DNA of 64,000 bases, taken from the NCBI RefSeq assembly GCF_009831575.1, contig NZ_WUUT01000003.1, positions 62,001 to 126,000 of the forward strand. Direction: 5' to 3'. The position numbers were made by a program, and so were the translations under genes. The notes below the pieces were generated by a model. It was not told where the DNA came from and searched no databases. It saw only the letters and a list, made by a program, of their open reading frames with translations. Origin of the DNA: Halovenus carboxidivorans. Its GTDB lineage: Archaea > Halobacteriota > Halobacteria > Halobacteriales > Haloarculaceae. Shown piece after piece: positions 53,881-61,913 of this stretch (position 1 is its first letter; each line of letters begins with the position of its first letter).

Positions 53881-54090
53881 AGGCTACCTTCCGTACCGAC
53901 AGTGAAAAACCTGCTACTCGTTTCCTGTGTTGAACCCCGTCCGCTCCGTCGCGCCCCAGCTATCGACGCCTCTGAGGTGTTCGTGGAGGCCGTGCCAGGC
54001 GACGACGGTCTGCTACTGCGGACCGATTTCTCGGGTATCCTGACGACGAACGGCCGAGGTGCTTCTCCGCGTTTCGGGGCCGTCTGTGAC
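53881..54090. other. 210-base intergenic stretch, nothing supported
   Basis: This lies between the GAF kinase promoter and the end of the hydrolase gene. A plus-strand open frame crosses it but only as an extension of the antisense frame of the kinase. I see no hairpin, repeat or RNA gene. Confidence 0.4.
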
Positions 54091-54681
54091 TTACGAGTGC
54101 GTCCCCGCGATGAACTCCCCGACCAGTTCGCCGACCCGGCCCTGCTGTGAGACGAAGAAGTGATCCGCCGGCATCGACTCGACCGTCCAGCCCAACTGTT
54201 CGGCTCGGTCGACGACCGGCTTCCAGTCCGCGGTGTCGTCGCGCTCGCCGTAGACGATCTGTGCCGGACACGAGACGTCGTCGAGATCGGCGGGGTCGAA
54301 CCCCGCGACGCTGTCTGCCGCCGGTGCCAGCGCCGAGAGCGCCGCGAGCCCCTCCGCCTCGATGCCTGCCGCGAGGGCGACCGCGCCGCCGAAACTGTAG
54401 CCGAAGAGGGCGACGGTCTCGTATCGCTCGTCGGCCCACTCGATCGCGGTGAGCGCGTCGGACCGCTCGCCGCGACCCTCGTCCCAGGCCCCGTAATCGA
54501 TCCGCAGACAGTCCCACTCCCGATCGCGGAGCGCGTCGCTGACCGCCCGCAACCGGCCGTCGTGTCTGTCCCCGCCGAACTGCGGATGCGGCGGACAGGC
54601 GACGACGACGCCGTCGTTGTCGTCGCCGTCGAGTGTCGTCCGGATGTCGCGCGGACCGGGCAATCGGTTGGGATCACGCAT
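54091..54681 (-). CDS. Small alpha/beta hydrolase (dienelactone-hydrolase-like)
   Basis: A 196-residue hydrolase. The nucleophile elbow is FGYSFGG, the acid region IVYGERDDTADW, and the catalytic His lies in ADHFFV. VVACPPHPQFGGDRHD is the N-terminal oxyanion-type loop of the dienelactone hydrolase-like group that includes KANL3/Tex30-type proteins. Substrate unknown. It is divergent from pspA with only 56 bases between starts, which share the inverted repeat CACGCA-TGC-TGCGTG (54675-54689). Confidence 0.85.
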   Translation of the reverse strand: MRDPNRLPGPRDIRTTLDGDDNDGVVVACPPHPQFGGDRHDGRLRAVSDALRDREWDCLRIDYGAWDEGRGERSDALTAIEWADERYETVALFGYSFGGAVALAAGIEAEGLAALSALAPAADSVAGFDPADLDDVSCPAQIVYGERDDTADWKPVVDRAEQLGWTVESMPADHFFVSQQGRVGELVGEFIAGTHS

Positions 54682-54704
54682 GCTGCGTGCTAAACAGATG
54701 TAAG

Positions 54705-54713
54705 AATTTTAAG
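54705..54713 (+). promoter_or_regulatory. TATA box of the pspA gene
   Basis: AATTTTAAG lies 25-33 bases before ATG 54738. It supports this start over the longer open frame beginning at 54633. Confidence 0.55.
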
Positions 54714-54737
54714 TTTGGTGCGCTCCTGAGTGTGGGT

Positions 54738-55544
54738 ATGGGAATCCTTTCGCGCACCTCACAGGTAATCAGATCGAAGCTCAACTCCCTGCTGGACCGG
54801 GCGGAAGATCCGGGTCAGCAACTCGACTACTCCTACGAACAACTCCAGGACGAACTCCAGAACGTCAAACAGGGGATCGCCGACCTCACCACCCAGAAGA
54901 AGCGCCTGGAGATCCAGAAACGCCGCCTCGAAGAGAACGTCGAGAAACACAACGAGCAGGCGCGTGAAGCCGTCGAACAGGACCGCGACGACCTCGCCCG
55001 GAAGGCCCTGGAGAAGAAAAAACAGAAGATGCGCCAGATCGACGACCTGGAGCGACAGATTGCCGACCTCGAACAGAAACAGGACAACCTCGTCCAGCAG
55101 AAAGACCAACTGCAGCGCCAGATCGAGGAGTTCCGCACTAAAAAGGAGACGATGAAGGCCCGCTACGAGGCCGCGGAGGCGAGCGCCCGGGTCAACGAGG
55201 CGATGACCGGGGCCGGCGAGGAGATGGAAGATGTCTCGCGGACGATCGAGCGCGCCCAGCAGAAGACCGAGGACATGGAGGCGCGCGCGGCGGCGCTCGA
55301 CGAACTCCGCGAGACCGGCGCGCTGGAGAACAAGATCTCGGACAAGAGCGATCTGGACCGCGAACTGGATCAACTGGCGACCGACGGGGCCGTCGACCGC
55401 GAACTCGAAACGCTGAAATCCGAAGTGGGCGCGACCGAGGAGACAGACAGCGACGACGCCGTCGAGACGGATCTCGACGCCGAGACCGACGTGTCCGACG
55501 AAGAGATCGAATCCGAACTCGAAGATCTCAAAGAAAACGAGTAG
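54738..55544 (+). CDS. PspA/IM30 family membrane-stress protein
   Basis: A 268-residue protein. GILSRTSQVIRSKLNSLLDRAEDP is the amphipathic membrane-binding start typical of PspA/Vipp1, followed by about 190 residues of continuous coiled coil rich in Gln, Lys and Glu. The C-terminal 50 residues are highly acidic and disordered (ETDSDDAVETD and similar). Members of this ESCRT-III-related family bind and remodel stressed membranes. No PspB/C partners lie nearby. Confidence 0.92.
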   Translation: MGILSRTSQVIRSKLNSLLDRAEDPGQQLDYSYEQLQDELQNVKQGIADLTTQKKRLEIQKRRLEENVEKHNEQAREAVEQDRDDLARKALEKKKQKMRQIDDLERQIADLEQKQDNLVQQKDQLQRQIEEFRTKKETMKARYEAAEASARVNEAMTGAGEEMEDVSRTIERAQQKTEDMEARAAALDELRETGALENKISDKSDLDRELDQLATDGAVDRELETLKSEVGATEETDSDDAVETDLDAETDVSDEEIESELEDLKENE

Positions 55545-55609
55545 CGCCGGGTGACTGGTGCGCGAGCGAGTTCACCTGTTTTTCTGCGGGCTCCAGTTAC
55601 GCGGGGACA

Positions 55610-56341
55610 CTACTGCAACAGCCCCGAGAAGCGACCGGAGTCGGGCAGTTCGATGTCAGGTTCGACGCCGAGCAGCGCCTCGACCAGCCCCATGATCGCG
55701 GGTGTGAACTCGTCGTCGGGCGGGAGGCAGGCCGGGGCCGACCGGGGAGCGGTCTCGGGGGCTTCCGGCACGTGCACGTCGGCATCGAGTACCGCCTCCG
55801 TCGACCGGTTCGCGACGACCGCGTCCGACGCGAGGCCGATGTCTGCCAGCCGTTCCCGCGTGAGTGCAACCCCGTCGCGTCCCCGGAGCGTGTCGGGGGC
55901 GACGACGCCGATCCGGTCGGCCGCGTTGACTCCGGCAATCGCCTGGTTGCCGCCGATCGGTGGCGTATCGACTAACACCGCGTCGTGGGACAGCGCCGCC
56001 GCGGCGAGTTGCTGCTCGAAGCGGTTGGCGGCCCCCGCCGTCTTCGCCCGTGAGAGCCGCTCGAAGGGACACCACGCCGGACAGAGGTTGACGACGCCCG
56101 GCAGGTCGAGATCCATCTCGTACAGCGTCTCGTCGAGGTCCGCTTCCTCCGTCAACAGCGCCGTGAGGTCGTCTTCGATACGCTGCTCGGTGTACGCCGC
56201 CAACCCCTGCGTCTGGACCGCGGCGTCGAACACGGCGACTGACCGCCCGGTCGCGGCGAGCAGCGCCGCCGATTCGATTGTCAGTCTGGTCGTCCCTGCG
56301 CCGCCGGTGGCACCGACGACGGCGGCGATTCGCGTCGACAT
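55610..56341 (-). CDS. ParA/MinD-like protein lacking the Walker A lysines
   Basis: A 243-residue protein of the ParA/MinD fold. VVGATGGAGTTRLTIES (8-24) sits exactly where the deviant Walker A (KGGxGKTT) belongs, but both lysines are replaced by Thr (T12 and T17). AVFDAAVQTQGLA is the switch I-like strand, HDAVLVDTPPIGG the Walker B-like strand. ATP hydrolysis is doubtful. Such degenerate MinD-like proteins recur in haloarchaea; their role is unknown. Confidence 0.78.
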   Translation of the reverse strand: MSTRIAAVVGATGGAGTTRLTIESAALLAATGRSVAVFDAAVQTQGLAAYTEQRIEDDLTALLTEEADLDETLYEMDLDLPGVVNLCPAWCPFERLSRAKTAGAANRFEQQLAAAALSHDAVLVDTPPIGGNQAIAGVNAADRIGVVAPDTLRGRDGVALTRERLADIGLASDAVVANRSTEAVLDADVHVPEAPETAPRSAPACLPPDDEFTPAIMGLVEALLGVEPDIELPDSGRFSGLLQ

Positions 56342-56398
56342 AGCTGTTGCTGGCTCGCTCCCGTATATAAATATGCGTATCCCTTCGTCCTGACGCCG

Positions 56399-56824
56399 TC
56401 ACCGATTCGCGCGGATCTCGGCGGCGATCTCCTCCATCTCGTCGTCGTCGAGGTCGGCGCCGTCGAACAGCCGGTGGATCGGGCCGACGCTGTCGTCGGC
56501 GAACCGCGGGATGATGTGCCAGTGGACGTGTGGCACCTCCTGGCCGGCCTCCTCGCCGTTGTTCACCGCGACGGTGCTGGCGTCTGCGCCGACGGCGGCC
56601 TCGACTGCGGGCGCCAGTTCGCTGATGACCCCGAACACGTCGCCGGCCTCGTCGGCGGGCATGTCGTTGAGTCGCTCGTAGGGGTGTTTCGGGATCACGA
56701 GCGTGTGGCCCGGGGCCAGCGGATTCGCGTCGAGAAACGCGTACGTGGTCTCGTCCTCGTAGACGGTGAAACTCGGAATCTCCCCGTCGACGATCTGCTC
56801 GAAGATGGTCTTGTCATCGCTCAT
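56399..56824 (-). CDS. HIT family nucleotide hydrolase
   Basis: A 141-residue histidine triad protein. The triad PHVHWHIIPR is intact, with TIFEQIVDGEIPSFTVYED at the start and LVIPKHPYERL before the substrate site. It fits the HINT/Fhit-like branch that hydrolyses AMP-linked substrates. Start ATG 56824, with a TAATATTGA box about 30 bases upstream on the same strand. Confidence 0.93.
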   Translation of the reverse strand: MSDDKTIFEQIVDGEIPSFTVYEDETTYAFLDANPLAPGHTLVIPKHPYERLNDMPADEAGDVFGVISELAPAVEAAVGADASTVAVNNGEEAGQEVPHVHWHIIPRFADDSVGPIHRLFDGADLDDDEMEEIAAEIRANR

Positions 56825-56906
56825 ATCTGAACGTTACCCGCCTGGCAAATCAATATTACCCACCGTCTCGCCGCGATCCGTTCCAAACGCCTACGCGACG
56901 CCTGAG

Positions 56907-56927
56907 GTTTTTATTCGCAGGCGCGAA
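56907..56927 (+). promoter_or_regulatory. TATA box and inverted repeat upstream of the DUF429 gene
   Basis: GTTTTTATT (56907-56915) is 22-30 bases before ATG 56937. It overlaps the perfect inverted repeat ATTCGC-AGGC-GCGAAT (56912-56927), which would cover the region just before the transcription start. Operator function is inference. Confidence 0.45.
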
Positions 56928-56936
56928 TCCTGAGAC

Positions 56937-57686
56937 ATGGCAGCGATGTTTGTCGGCGTCGACTGGAGCAGTGAGGGGTGGCTCGCGGTCGCGTTCGACG
57001 ACGAGGGCTACGACCACACCGAGGTGTTCGACGAAATCGGCGAACTCTGGCAGTCATACGAGGAATCCGAACCTCGGATCCTTATCAACATCCCGATCGG
57101 ACTGATCGAGAGCGGCCGCGCCGAACGGCCCTGTGACGAACTCGCCCGCTCGGTGCTCGGTCCGCGGCGGTCGGCGGTGCTCACGCCGCCGGTCAGAGAG
57201 GCCACCCGGAAACGACGGTATCCGGCGGCGAAGCGGGTCAACGAGCGCAAAAGCGGGAGTTCGCTCTCGAAGTCGGCGTTCGCGATCAGCGACAAGATCG
57301 CCGCTGTCGACGACCTCCTCCGGAACGTCCCGGAAGCACGAAGCGCCTTCCGGGAGTCACACTCGGAGGTGTGTTTCCGGGCGCTGGCCGGTGAACCGCT
57401 GCAGCACTCGAAACGGAAGGCCGGCGGCTACGCGGAGCGGATGCGTATCCTCGCGAGCCACGACCCCGACGCCCCACCGGTCGTCCAGGCCGTCGCGGAG
57501 GCGACCGGCGGCGCGGATGTCGCTATCGACGACGTGATCGACGCCGTCGTGCTCGCGTACACCGCGCGGCCGGCGAGCGCACCGCTGCGCTCGCTCCCCC
57601 CGGACCCGCCGACCGACGACAAGGGGCTGCCGATGGAGATTGTCTATCGCGCCCCCGACCCGCTGACGACGGAACCGGAGGCGTAA
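56937..57686 (+). CDS. DUF429 family protein (RNase H-like fold)
   Basis: A 249-residue protein. FVGVDWSSEGWLAVAF is the first strand with the conserved Asp, ILINIPIGLIE and the second Asp region follow. RRSAVLTPPVREATR, SKSAFAISDKIAAVDDLL and SEVCFRALAGEPLQHSKRK are strongly conserved DUF429 stretches, and IDDVIDAVVLAYTA closes the site. The family is predicted to be a nuclease-like RNase H fold; activity has not been established to my knowledge. ATG 56946 is an alternative start. Confidence 0.85.
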   Translation: MAAMFVGVDWSSEGWLAVAFDDEGYDHTEVFDEIGELWQSYEESEPRILINIPIGLIESGRAERPCDELARSVLGPRRSAVLTPPVREATRKRRYPAAKRVNERKSGSSLSKSAFAISDKIAAVDDLLRNVPEARSAFRESHSEVCFRALAGEPLQHSKRKAGGYAERMRILASHDPDAPPVVQAVAEATGGADVAIDDVIDAVVLAYTARPASAPLRSLPPDPPTDDKGLPMEIVYRAPDPLTTEPEA

Positions 57687-57726
57687 TCACTCCGGCCGAC
57701 ATCACTGCAGACGTTCCCGTCTCTCG

Positions 57727-58110
57727 ATGACACAGACACGCACTGCGCGCCTCGAACCGATCCTGCTCGTCGCAATCGGCGGCTTCGCCGGTGCGAACCT
57801 CCGGTATCTCGTCGACACGCTCGTCCCCGCGAGCCTGCTCGCTACGGCGACGGTCAACGTCTTCGGTTCGTTCGCGCTCGGTGTCGTCTTCTACGAAGAC
57901 CGGTTCTCCGGCCGAATCTCGGCCCCAACCCGGCGGATCGTCGCGACCGGATTTCTGTCGTCGTTTACCACCTACAGCACGTTCGTCGTCGGTGCCGTGA
58001 CAGCCACGCCGGTGATCGGACTCTGTTACGTCGCCGGCAGTTACGCGCTCGGCTTTCTCGGTGTTCTCGTCGGACGAGCACTCGTTCGGCCGGAAGGGGG
58101 TGGCCGATGA
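57727..58110 (+). CDS. crcB: Fluoride channel FluC/CrcB subunit 1
   Basis: A 127-residue four-helix channel. GGFAGANLRYLVDTLV, TVNVFGSFALGVVF and GFLSSFTTYSTFVV carry the conserved Asn, Gly-Ser-Phe and Phe-box/TTYST residues that line the fluoride path. It exports fluoride as a dimer. ATGA overlap with a second copy suggests a two-gene heterodimer. No fluoride riboswitch fold is apparent in the 40-base gap before it. Confidence 0.92.
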   Translation: MTQTRTARLEPILLVAIGGFAGANLRYLVDTLVPASLLATATVNVFGSFALGVVFYEDRFSGRISAPTRRIVATGFLSSFTTYSTFVVGAVTATPVIGLCYVAGSYALGFLGVLVGRALVRPEGGGR

Positions 58111-58466
58111 GGATCCCGCCGGCGCAGTTGGTCGGCGCTGGCGGCGCAATCGGAGCCGTCCTCCGGTATCTCGTCGGGCAGTACGTCCCGAGTGAGCGGT
58201 TCCCGTTCGCAACGCTTCTCATCAACGTCGTCGGGTCGTTCGCACTCGGTCTCGTCATGTTCGTCCCCGTCCCCACCGATACTGCCCTCTTCGTCGGGGT
58301 CGGTGCCTGTGGCGCCTTCACGACGTACTCGTCGTTTTCGGTCGAAACCGTTCGGCTGTGGGAGTCCGGGAGCCCGATCCGAGCGGGGCTGTACGCGGCC
58401 GGCACGTTCCTCTCGTGTGCGCTCGCGGTCGGAGTGGCCTGGGCGCTGGCGGCGGTAATCTGGTGA
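58107..58466 (+). CDS. crcB: Fluoride channel FluC/CrcB subunit 2
   Basis: A 119-residue second FluC subunit. GAGGAIGAVLRYLVGQYV, INVVGSFALGLVMF and GACGAFTTYSSFSVE repeat the motifs of subunit 1. It overlaps subunit 1 by 4 bases. The two copies probably assemble as an antiparallel heterodimer, as known for paired FluC genes. Confidence 0.92.
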   Translation: MRIPPAQLVGAGGAIGAVLRYLVGQYVPSERFPFATLLINVVGSFALGLVMFVPVPTDTALFVGVGACGAFTTYSSFSVETVRLWESGSPIRAGLYAAGTFLSCALAVGVAWALAAVIW

Positions 58467-58516
58467 GCGAGGCGTTCGCCCCGAGAGTTATGGTCGCCGC
58501 ATCCCCAGCCATAGGC

Positions 58517-59212
58517 ATGACACAGACAGCAGTCATCGCTGGTGTCGGGCCGGGACTCGGAGAATCACTCGCGCGGAAGTTCATCGAGGAGGGCTGTCAG
58601 GTCGGGCTGTTCGCCCGTTCGACCGGCTATCTCGCCGAACTCTCGGAGGAACTCGGCGAGCAGGCCGTCGGGGTTCCGACCGACATCACCGACGAGGACC
58701 GCGTCGAGGAAGCCTTCGAGGAGGTTCGGGAGAGCTTCGGTTCGGTCGATATTCTGGTCAATCACGCCAGCGGTGCGGCCTGGAAAGGCGCACGCGAGAT
58801 CTCCCCGGACGAGTTCGAGCAGGCCTGGCGCGTGTCCGCCCGCGGCGCCCTGCTGTGCTCACAGCAAGCGATTGCCGACATGGACGACGGCGGAACGATC
58901 ATCTTCACCGGCGCGACCTCCGCGGTCAGGGGGCGTGACGGGGCCGTCGGGTTCAGCGCCGCGAAGTTCGCCGTCCGGGGGATGGCGGAGTCGATGGCCA
59001 GAGAACTCGGTCCCGACGGAATTCACGTCGCACACGTCGTCATCGACGGCCAGATCGACACGCCGGCGCTTCGCCGGAACGACCCCAACCGCGACGAGAA
59101 CTCACTGCTCGACCCCGACGAGATCGCCGAATCGTACTGGCATCTCGTCGAACAGGACGAGACCGCCTGGACGCTCGAACTGGATCTACGGCCCTCGGTC
59201 GAAGAGTTCTAA
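58517..59212 (+). CDS. Short-chain dehydrogenase-like protein with Phe for the catalytic Tyr
   Basis: A 231-residue SDR. AVIAGVGPGLGESLAR is the Gly-rich NAD(P) loop, ILVNHASGAAW the NNAG-like strand, and FTGATSAVRG carries S135. The YxxxK site reads FSAAK (F146, K150), so the usual catalytic Tyr is absent. ELGPDGIHVAHVVIDGQID is typical of a GVGPGLG-type SDR subgroup in which Phe at this site is, as I recall, common. Activity is uncertain. I chose ATG 58517; the frame runs further upstream into crcB without meaning. Confidence 0.85.
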   Translation: MTQTAVIAGVGPGLGESLARKFIEEGCQVGLFARSTGYLAELSEELGEQAVGVPTDITDEDRVEEAFEEVRESFGSVDILVNHASGAAWKGAREISPDEFEQAWRVSARGALLCSQQAIADMDDGGTIIFTGATSAVRGRDGAVGFSAAKFAVRGMAESMARELGPDGIHVAHVVIDGQIDTPALRRNDPNRDENSLLDPDEIAESYWHLVEQDETAWTLELDLRPSVEEF

Positions 59213-59619
59213 GCCATGAGCCGCTGGTGCTCGGGCTTCATACACCGGTCCTGGACGACGCGTTTGCCGGCCTGTTCGGCCCGTTCGACCGCCTCGTCGT
59301 CGTGGATCCCCAACTGGAGCCAGATCACGCCCGCGTCCTCGCGGTCGAGCGCGCTGTCGACGATGCCGCTGACCTCCTCGCTCGGCCGGAACACCTCGAC
59401 GATATCGATCTCGCCGGGGACCTCCTCGAGGGAGTCGTAGGCCTTCTTGCCGAAGATTTCGTCCGCGTACGGATTCACCGGCACGATATCGTAGCCGTGT
59501 CGGTCGAGATAGCTCGGGATGTCGTGGGCGTCTTTGCCGGGCGTGCTCGAACACCCGACAACGGCAACGCGGTCGTACTCCAGGATTGAACGGAGTTCGT
59601 CGTCGTCGGTGACTGGCAT
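59209..59619 (-). CDS. CoA-binding domain protein
   Basis: A 136-residue Rossmann-like CoA-binding protein of the YccU type. RVAVVGCSSTPGKDAHDIPSY is the nucleotide loop, then YDIVPVNPYADEIFG, IDIVEVFRPSEEV and VIWLQLGIHDDEA. The last Cys-containing QDRCMKPEHQRL fits the family. It binds CoA or similar nucleotides and its role is unknown. It converges on the SDR gene with a 4-base overlap. Start at 59619 (MPVTDDDELR). Confidence 0.92.
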   Translation of the reverse strand: MPVTDDDELRSILEYDRVAVVGCSSTPGKDAHDIPSYLDRHGYDIVPVNPYADEIFGKKAYDSLEEVPGEIDIVEVFRPSEEVSGIVDSALDREDAGVIWLQLGIHDDEAVERAEQAGKRVVQDRCMKPEHQRLMA

Positions 59620-60045
59620 ACGTCGGTAACATAGCCGGAGAGTCACAAAGATGTTGTGCCGTGGTGATCCACCACAAACGAGCCGTCGACACCGCCGCCT
59701 GTCGTCTAGGCCCCTGTCTTCCGTGTTACCGACTGCTCGTTCAAAAAATAAGAACTCGAATCTGACTCAACATTTGGAATTATCTGATACGATACAGTAT
59801 TGTGATACTGTTATGTGTCTCATGTTCACGTAGACCGCCACACAGCTGCCGCTGAAAGATATTACACTATTTCCGTAAACGGGGGAATAATTGAAAATGC
59901 AAATATTAAATCCCAGATAACCTAATATACGGGCGACGACTGGATCGCGAGCGCGCGCCGAAAACTGTGGGTCAGTATATCCCAATTGTTACAGTATCGC
60001 AAGTTGTAGCGATTTCCAATACTTTATGCCCTGGGCAACCGACGT
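59620..60045. other. 426-base AT-rich intergenic island upstream of pckA
   Basis: From about 59740 to 60040 the base composition is much richer in A and T than the rest of the window. Two short open frames are present (59651-59833 plus, 59767-59985 minus), but neither has haloarchaeal codon use. It holds the inverted repeat ACAGTAT-TGTG-ATACTGT (59794-59811), a further ACAGTAT at about 59992, and ATCGC/GCGAT arms just beyond. Likely promoter and regulatory sequence, or a remnant of acquired DNA. Confidence 0.5.
60020..60028 (+). promoter_or_regulatory. Candidate TATA box of pckA
   Basis: TACTTTATG lies 18-26 bases before ATG 60046 and 27-35 before ATG 60055, which is the better leaderless fit. 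A second box, AGTATATCC at about 59973-59981, would give a leader of roughly 40 bases. Confidence 0.45.
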
Positions 60046-61575
60046 ATGAACTACATGAGTCAAAGGGTGGAACGATCCCGTCTCCAGGAGGAGTTCCCGG
60101 ATCCCGAGGTCGCCGACAACGTCGTGTACAATCCGACATTCGAGCAGTTGCGGGAGTTTGCGAGCCACGACGAGCGGACGACCGAGTACGGAAGTCCCCG
60201 GTACGTGAGCGAGCAGAAATCCCGGAGTGCGGACCAGACGAAAAACCTGATCGACGACGAGTTCGTCGACGACGACTGGGAGGCGATCACCGACGCGCTC
60301 GATTCGCTCGAGGACCGCGAACTGGTCTGTCTGGACCGACGCGTCGGTAGACACGAACAGACGGCCTTTACCTGCCGGCTGTTCGTCCCCAAGCCGTACG
60401 CCCGGATCGCGCTGGCGTGGGGGAAACTTCTCGAACCGGCCGACGGCGAGCCGGATTTCCAGACGCTGCAACTCCCGGAGTGGGACGAACAGGACGGCCG
60501 ACAGCGCCGCATCCGAGTGCTGCCCGACGAGGGGCTGACGTTCGTTCTGGGCAGTGATTACACGGGTGAGGCCAAGAAGTCGTTCCTGCGGCTGTTCATG
60601 CGGCGGGCCAAAGAGCTTGGGGGGCTCGGCATCCACGCCGGCAGCAAACGGGTCACCATCGAAGCCGACGGCGAGCACAAGACCGTCGGACAGGCCTTCC
60701 TCGGCCTGAGCGCGACGGGGAAATCGACGCTGACCGGTCACGGCTGTTGGCTCGACGAGCCAGAGGGGGCAGAGATGCTCCAGGACGACGTCTGTGCGCT
60801 GCTGCCGGACGGACAGGTCACCGGTAGCGAGGGCAACGGACTGTACATCAAAACCGACGGCCTCGACGCCGAGGAACAGCCAGCCCTGTACGACGCCGCG
60901 ACTCACGAAGAAGCCGTCTTCGAGAACGTCTGGGTCGACGAGGACGGGACAGTCGATTTCGACAACACCGACCTGACCGCCAACGGACGCGCGGTGATCC
61001 GCCGGGAGGATCTCTCCTCGGCCTCGGAGGATATCGACATGACCGAGGGCGTCGACCAGATTTTCTTCATCACTCGGAACCCGATCATGCCGCCGGTGGC
61101 CCGACTCGACGACCGACAGGCCGCCGTTGCCTTCATGCTCGGTGAATCGATCCAGACCAGCGCCGGCGACCCCGACGCGGCGGGCGAATCCATCCGCGTC
61201 GTCGGGACGAATCCCTTCATCATCGGCCCGGAAGGCGAGGAGGGCAACCGCTTCCGCGAACTGATCGCCGAAAACGACGTCGAGTGTTTCGTCATCAACA
61301 CCGGCCACGTCGGCCCGGGTAAGGCCGATATCGGCGTCCGCGAGTCGGTAAACATCCTCGTCGGCGCCGCCCGCAACGAGATCGAGTGGCGCGAAGACGA
61401 CACCTTCGGCTTCGAGGTGCCCGAGGACGTGCCCGGTATCGATGTCGAACCGTTCTATCCCCCGACTCACTACGAGAACTTCGAGGAGGAACTCGACTCG
61501 CTCCGCGCGGAGCGTCGCTCCTATCTCGAACAGTTCGAGAGCCTCTCCGAGGATATCATCGACGCCGTCTACTGA
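60046..61575 (+). CDS. pckA: Phosphoenolpyruvate carboxykinase, ATP type
   Basis: A 509-residue enzyme converting oxaloacetate and ATP to PEP, the entry to gluconeogenesis. The kinase P-loop is FLGLSATGKSTL (K226), the metal motif LQDDVCALL, and the segment SGxNGLYIKT-like GNGLYIKT together with ARFVxxNTGxxG-like VINTGHVGPG fit ATP-PEPCK. ATG 60046 or 60055 could be the start. Convergent with a SAMP/MoaD gene. Confidence 0.92.
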   Translation: MNYMSQRVERSRLQEEFPDPEVADNVVYNPTFEQLREFASHDERTTEYGSPRYVSEQKSRSADQTKNLIDDEFVDDDWEAITDALDSLEDRELVCLDRRVGRHEQTAFTCRLFVPKPYARIALAWGKLLEPADGEPDFQTLQLPEWDEQDGRQRRIRVLPDEGLTFVLGSDYTGEAKKSFLRLFMRRAKELGGLGIHAGSKRVTIEADGEHKTVGQAFLGLSATGKSTLTGHGCWLDEPEGAEMLQDDVCALLPDGQVTGSEGNGLYIKTDGLDAEEQPALYDAATHEEAVFENVWVDEDGTVDFDNTDLTANGRAVIRREDLSSASEDIDMTEGVDQIFFITRNPIMPPVARLDDRQAAVAFMLGESIQTSAGDPDAAGESIRVVGTNPFIIGPEGEEGNRFRELIAENDVECFVINTGHVGPGKADIGVRESVNILVGAARNEIEWREDDTFGFEVPEDVPGIDVEPFYPPTHYENFEEELDSLRAERRSYLEQFESLSEDIIDAVY

Positions 61576-61587
61576 GGTCGGCTCTTT

Positions 61588-61869
61588 TCACCCGCCGGTG
61601 ACCGGCGGAAACATCGCGAGTTCTTCGACGTCTCCGAGATCCGTCTCCCAGCCCTCTGCCGAGTGGAACGGATCTTCGCCGTCACAGAGCAGGCGGAGGT
61701 GGTCCTGCAACGCTCCCTCCTCGTCGAGCACCTGCGATTCGAGTTCCGGATGCGCCGCGAGCAGCGCATCGAAGGCGTCACGAAGCGTCGGTTCCTCGGC
61801 GTCGACGCTCACTTCGAGCACGTTGTCGCCGACGGTCTCCGAGAGCGTCGCGAACAGTTTCCATCGCAT
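61588..61869 (-). CDS. Ubiquitin-like MoaD/SAMP protein
   Basis: A 93-residue beta-grasp protein beginning MRWKLFATLSETVG and ending FPPVTGG, the di-Gly tail used for thiocarboxylation or isopeptide conjugation. ALQDHLRLLCDGED is the middle conserved region. Haloarchaeal proteins of this type act either as molybdopterin synthase small subunit or as small archaeal modifier (SAMP); the sequence does not separate the two. Start at 61869 rather than the longer upstream frame. Confidence 0.88.
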   Translation of the reverse strand: MRWKLFATLSETVGDNVLEVSVDAEEPTLRDAFDALLAAHPELESQVLDEEGALQDHLRLLCDGEDPFHSAEGWETDLGDVEELAMFPPVTGG

Positions 61870-61913
61870 GGTCGATACTCGCGCGTCCAGCGCAAAGAGA
61901 ATTACTCGTCGTG

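Noticed and set aside
53209-54150. 313-residue open frame on the plus strand across the GAF kinase and the following gap
   Set aside because: It is antisense to a clear histidine kinase, has no recognisable motifs, and its amino-acid pattern is the usual shadow of high-GC coding sequence.
57687-57726. Fluoride riboswitch before crcB
   Set aside because: The gap is 40 bases and shows no pseudoknot-forming segments.
59651-59985. Two small open frames (60 and 72 residues) in the AT-rich island
   Set aside because: They lack the GC-rich third positions and acidic composition of neighbouring genes, and have no promoter or motif support.
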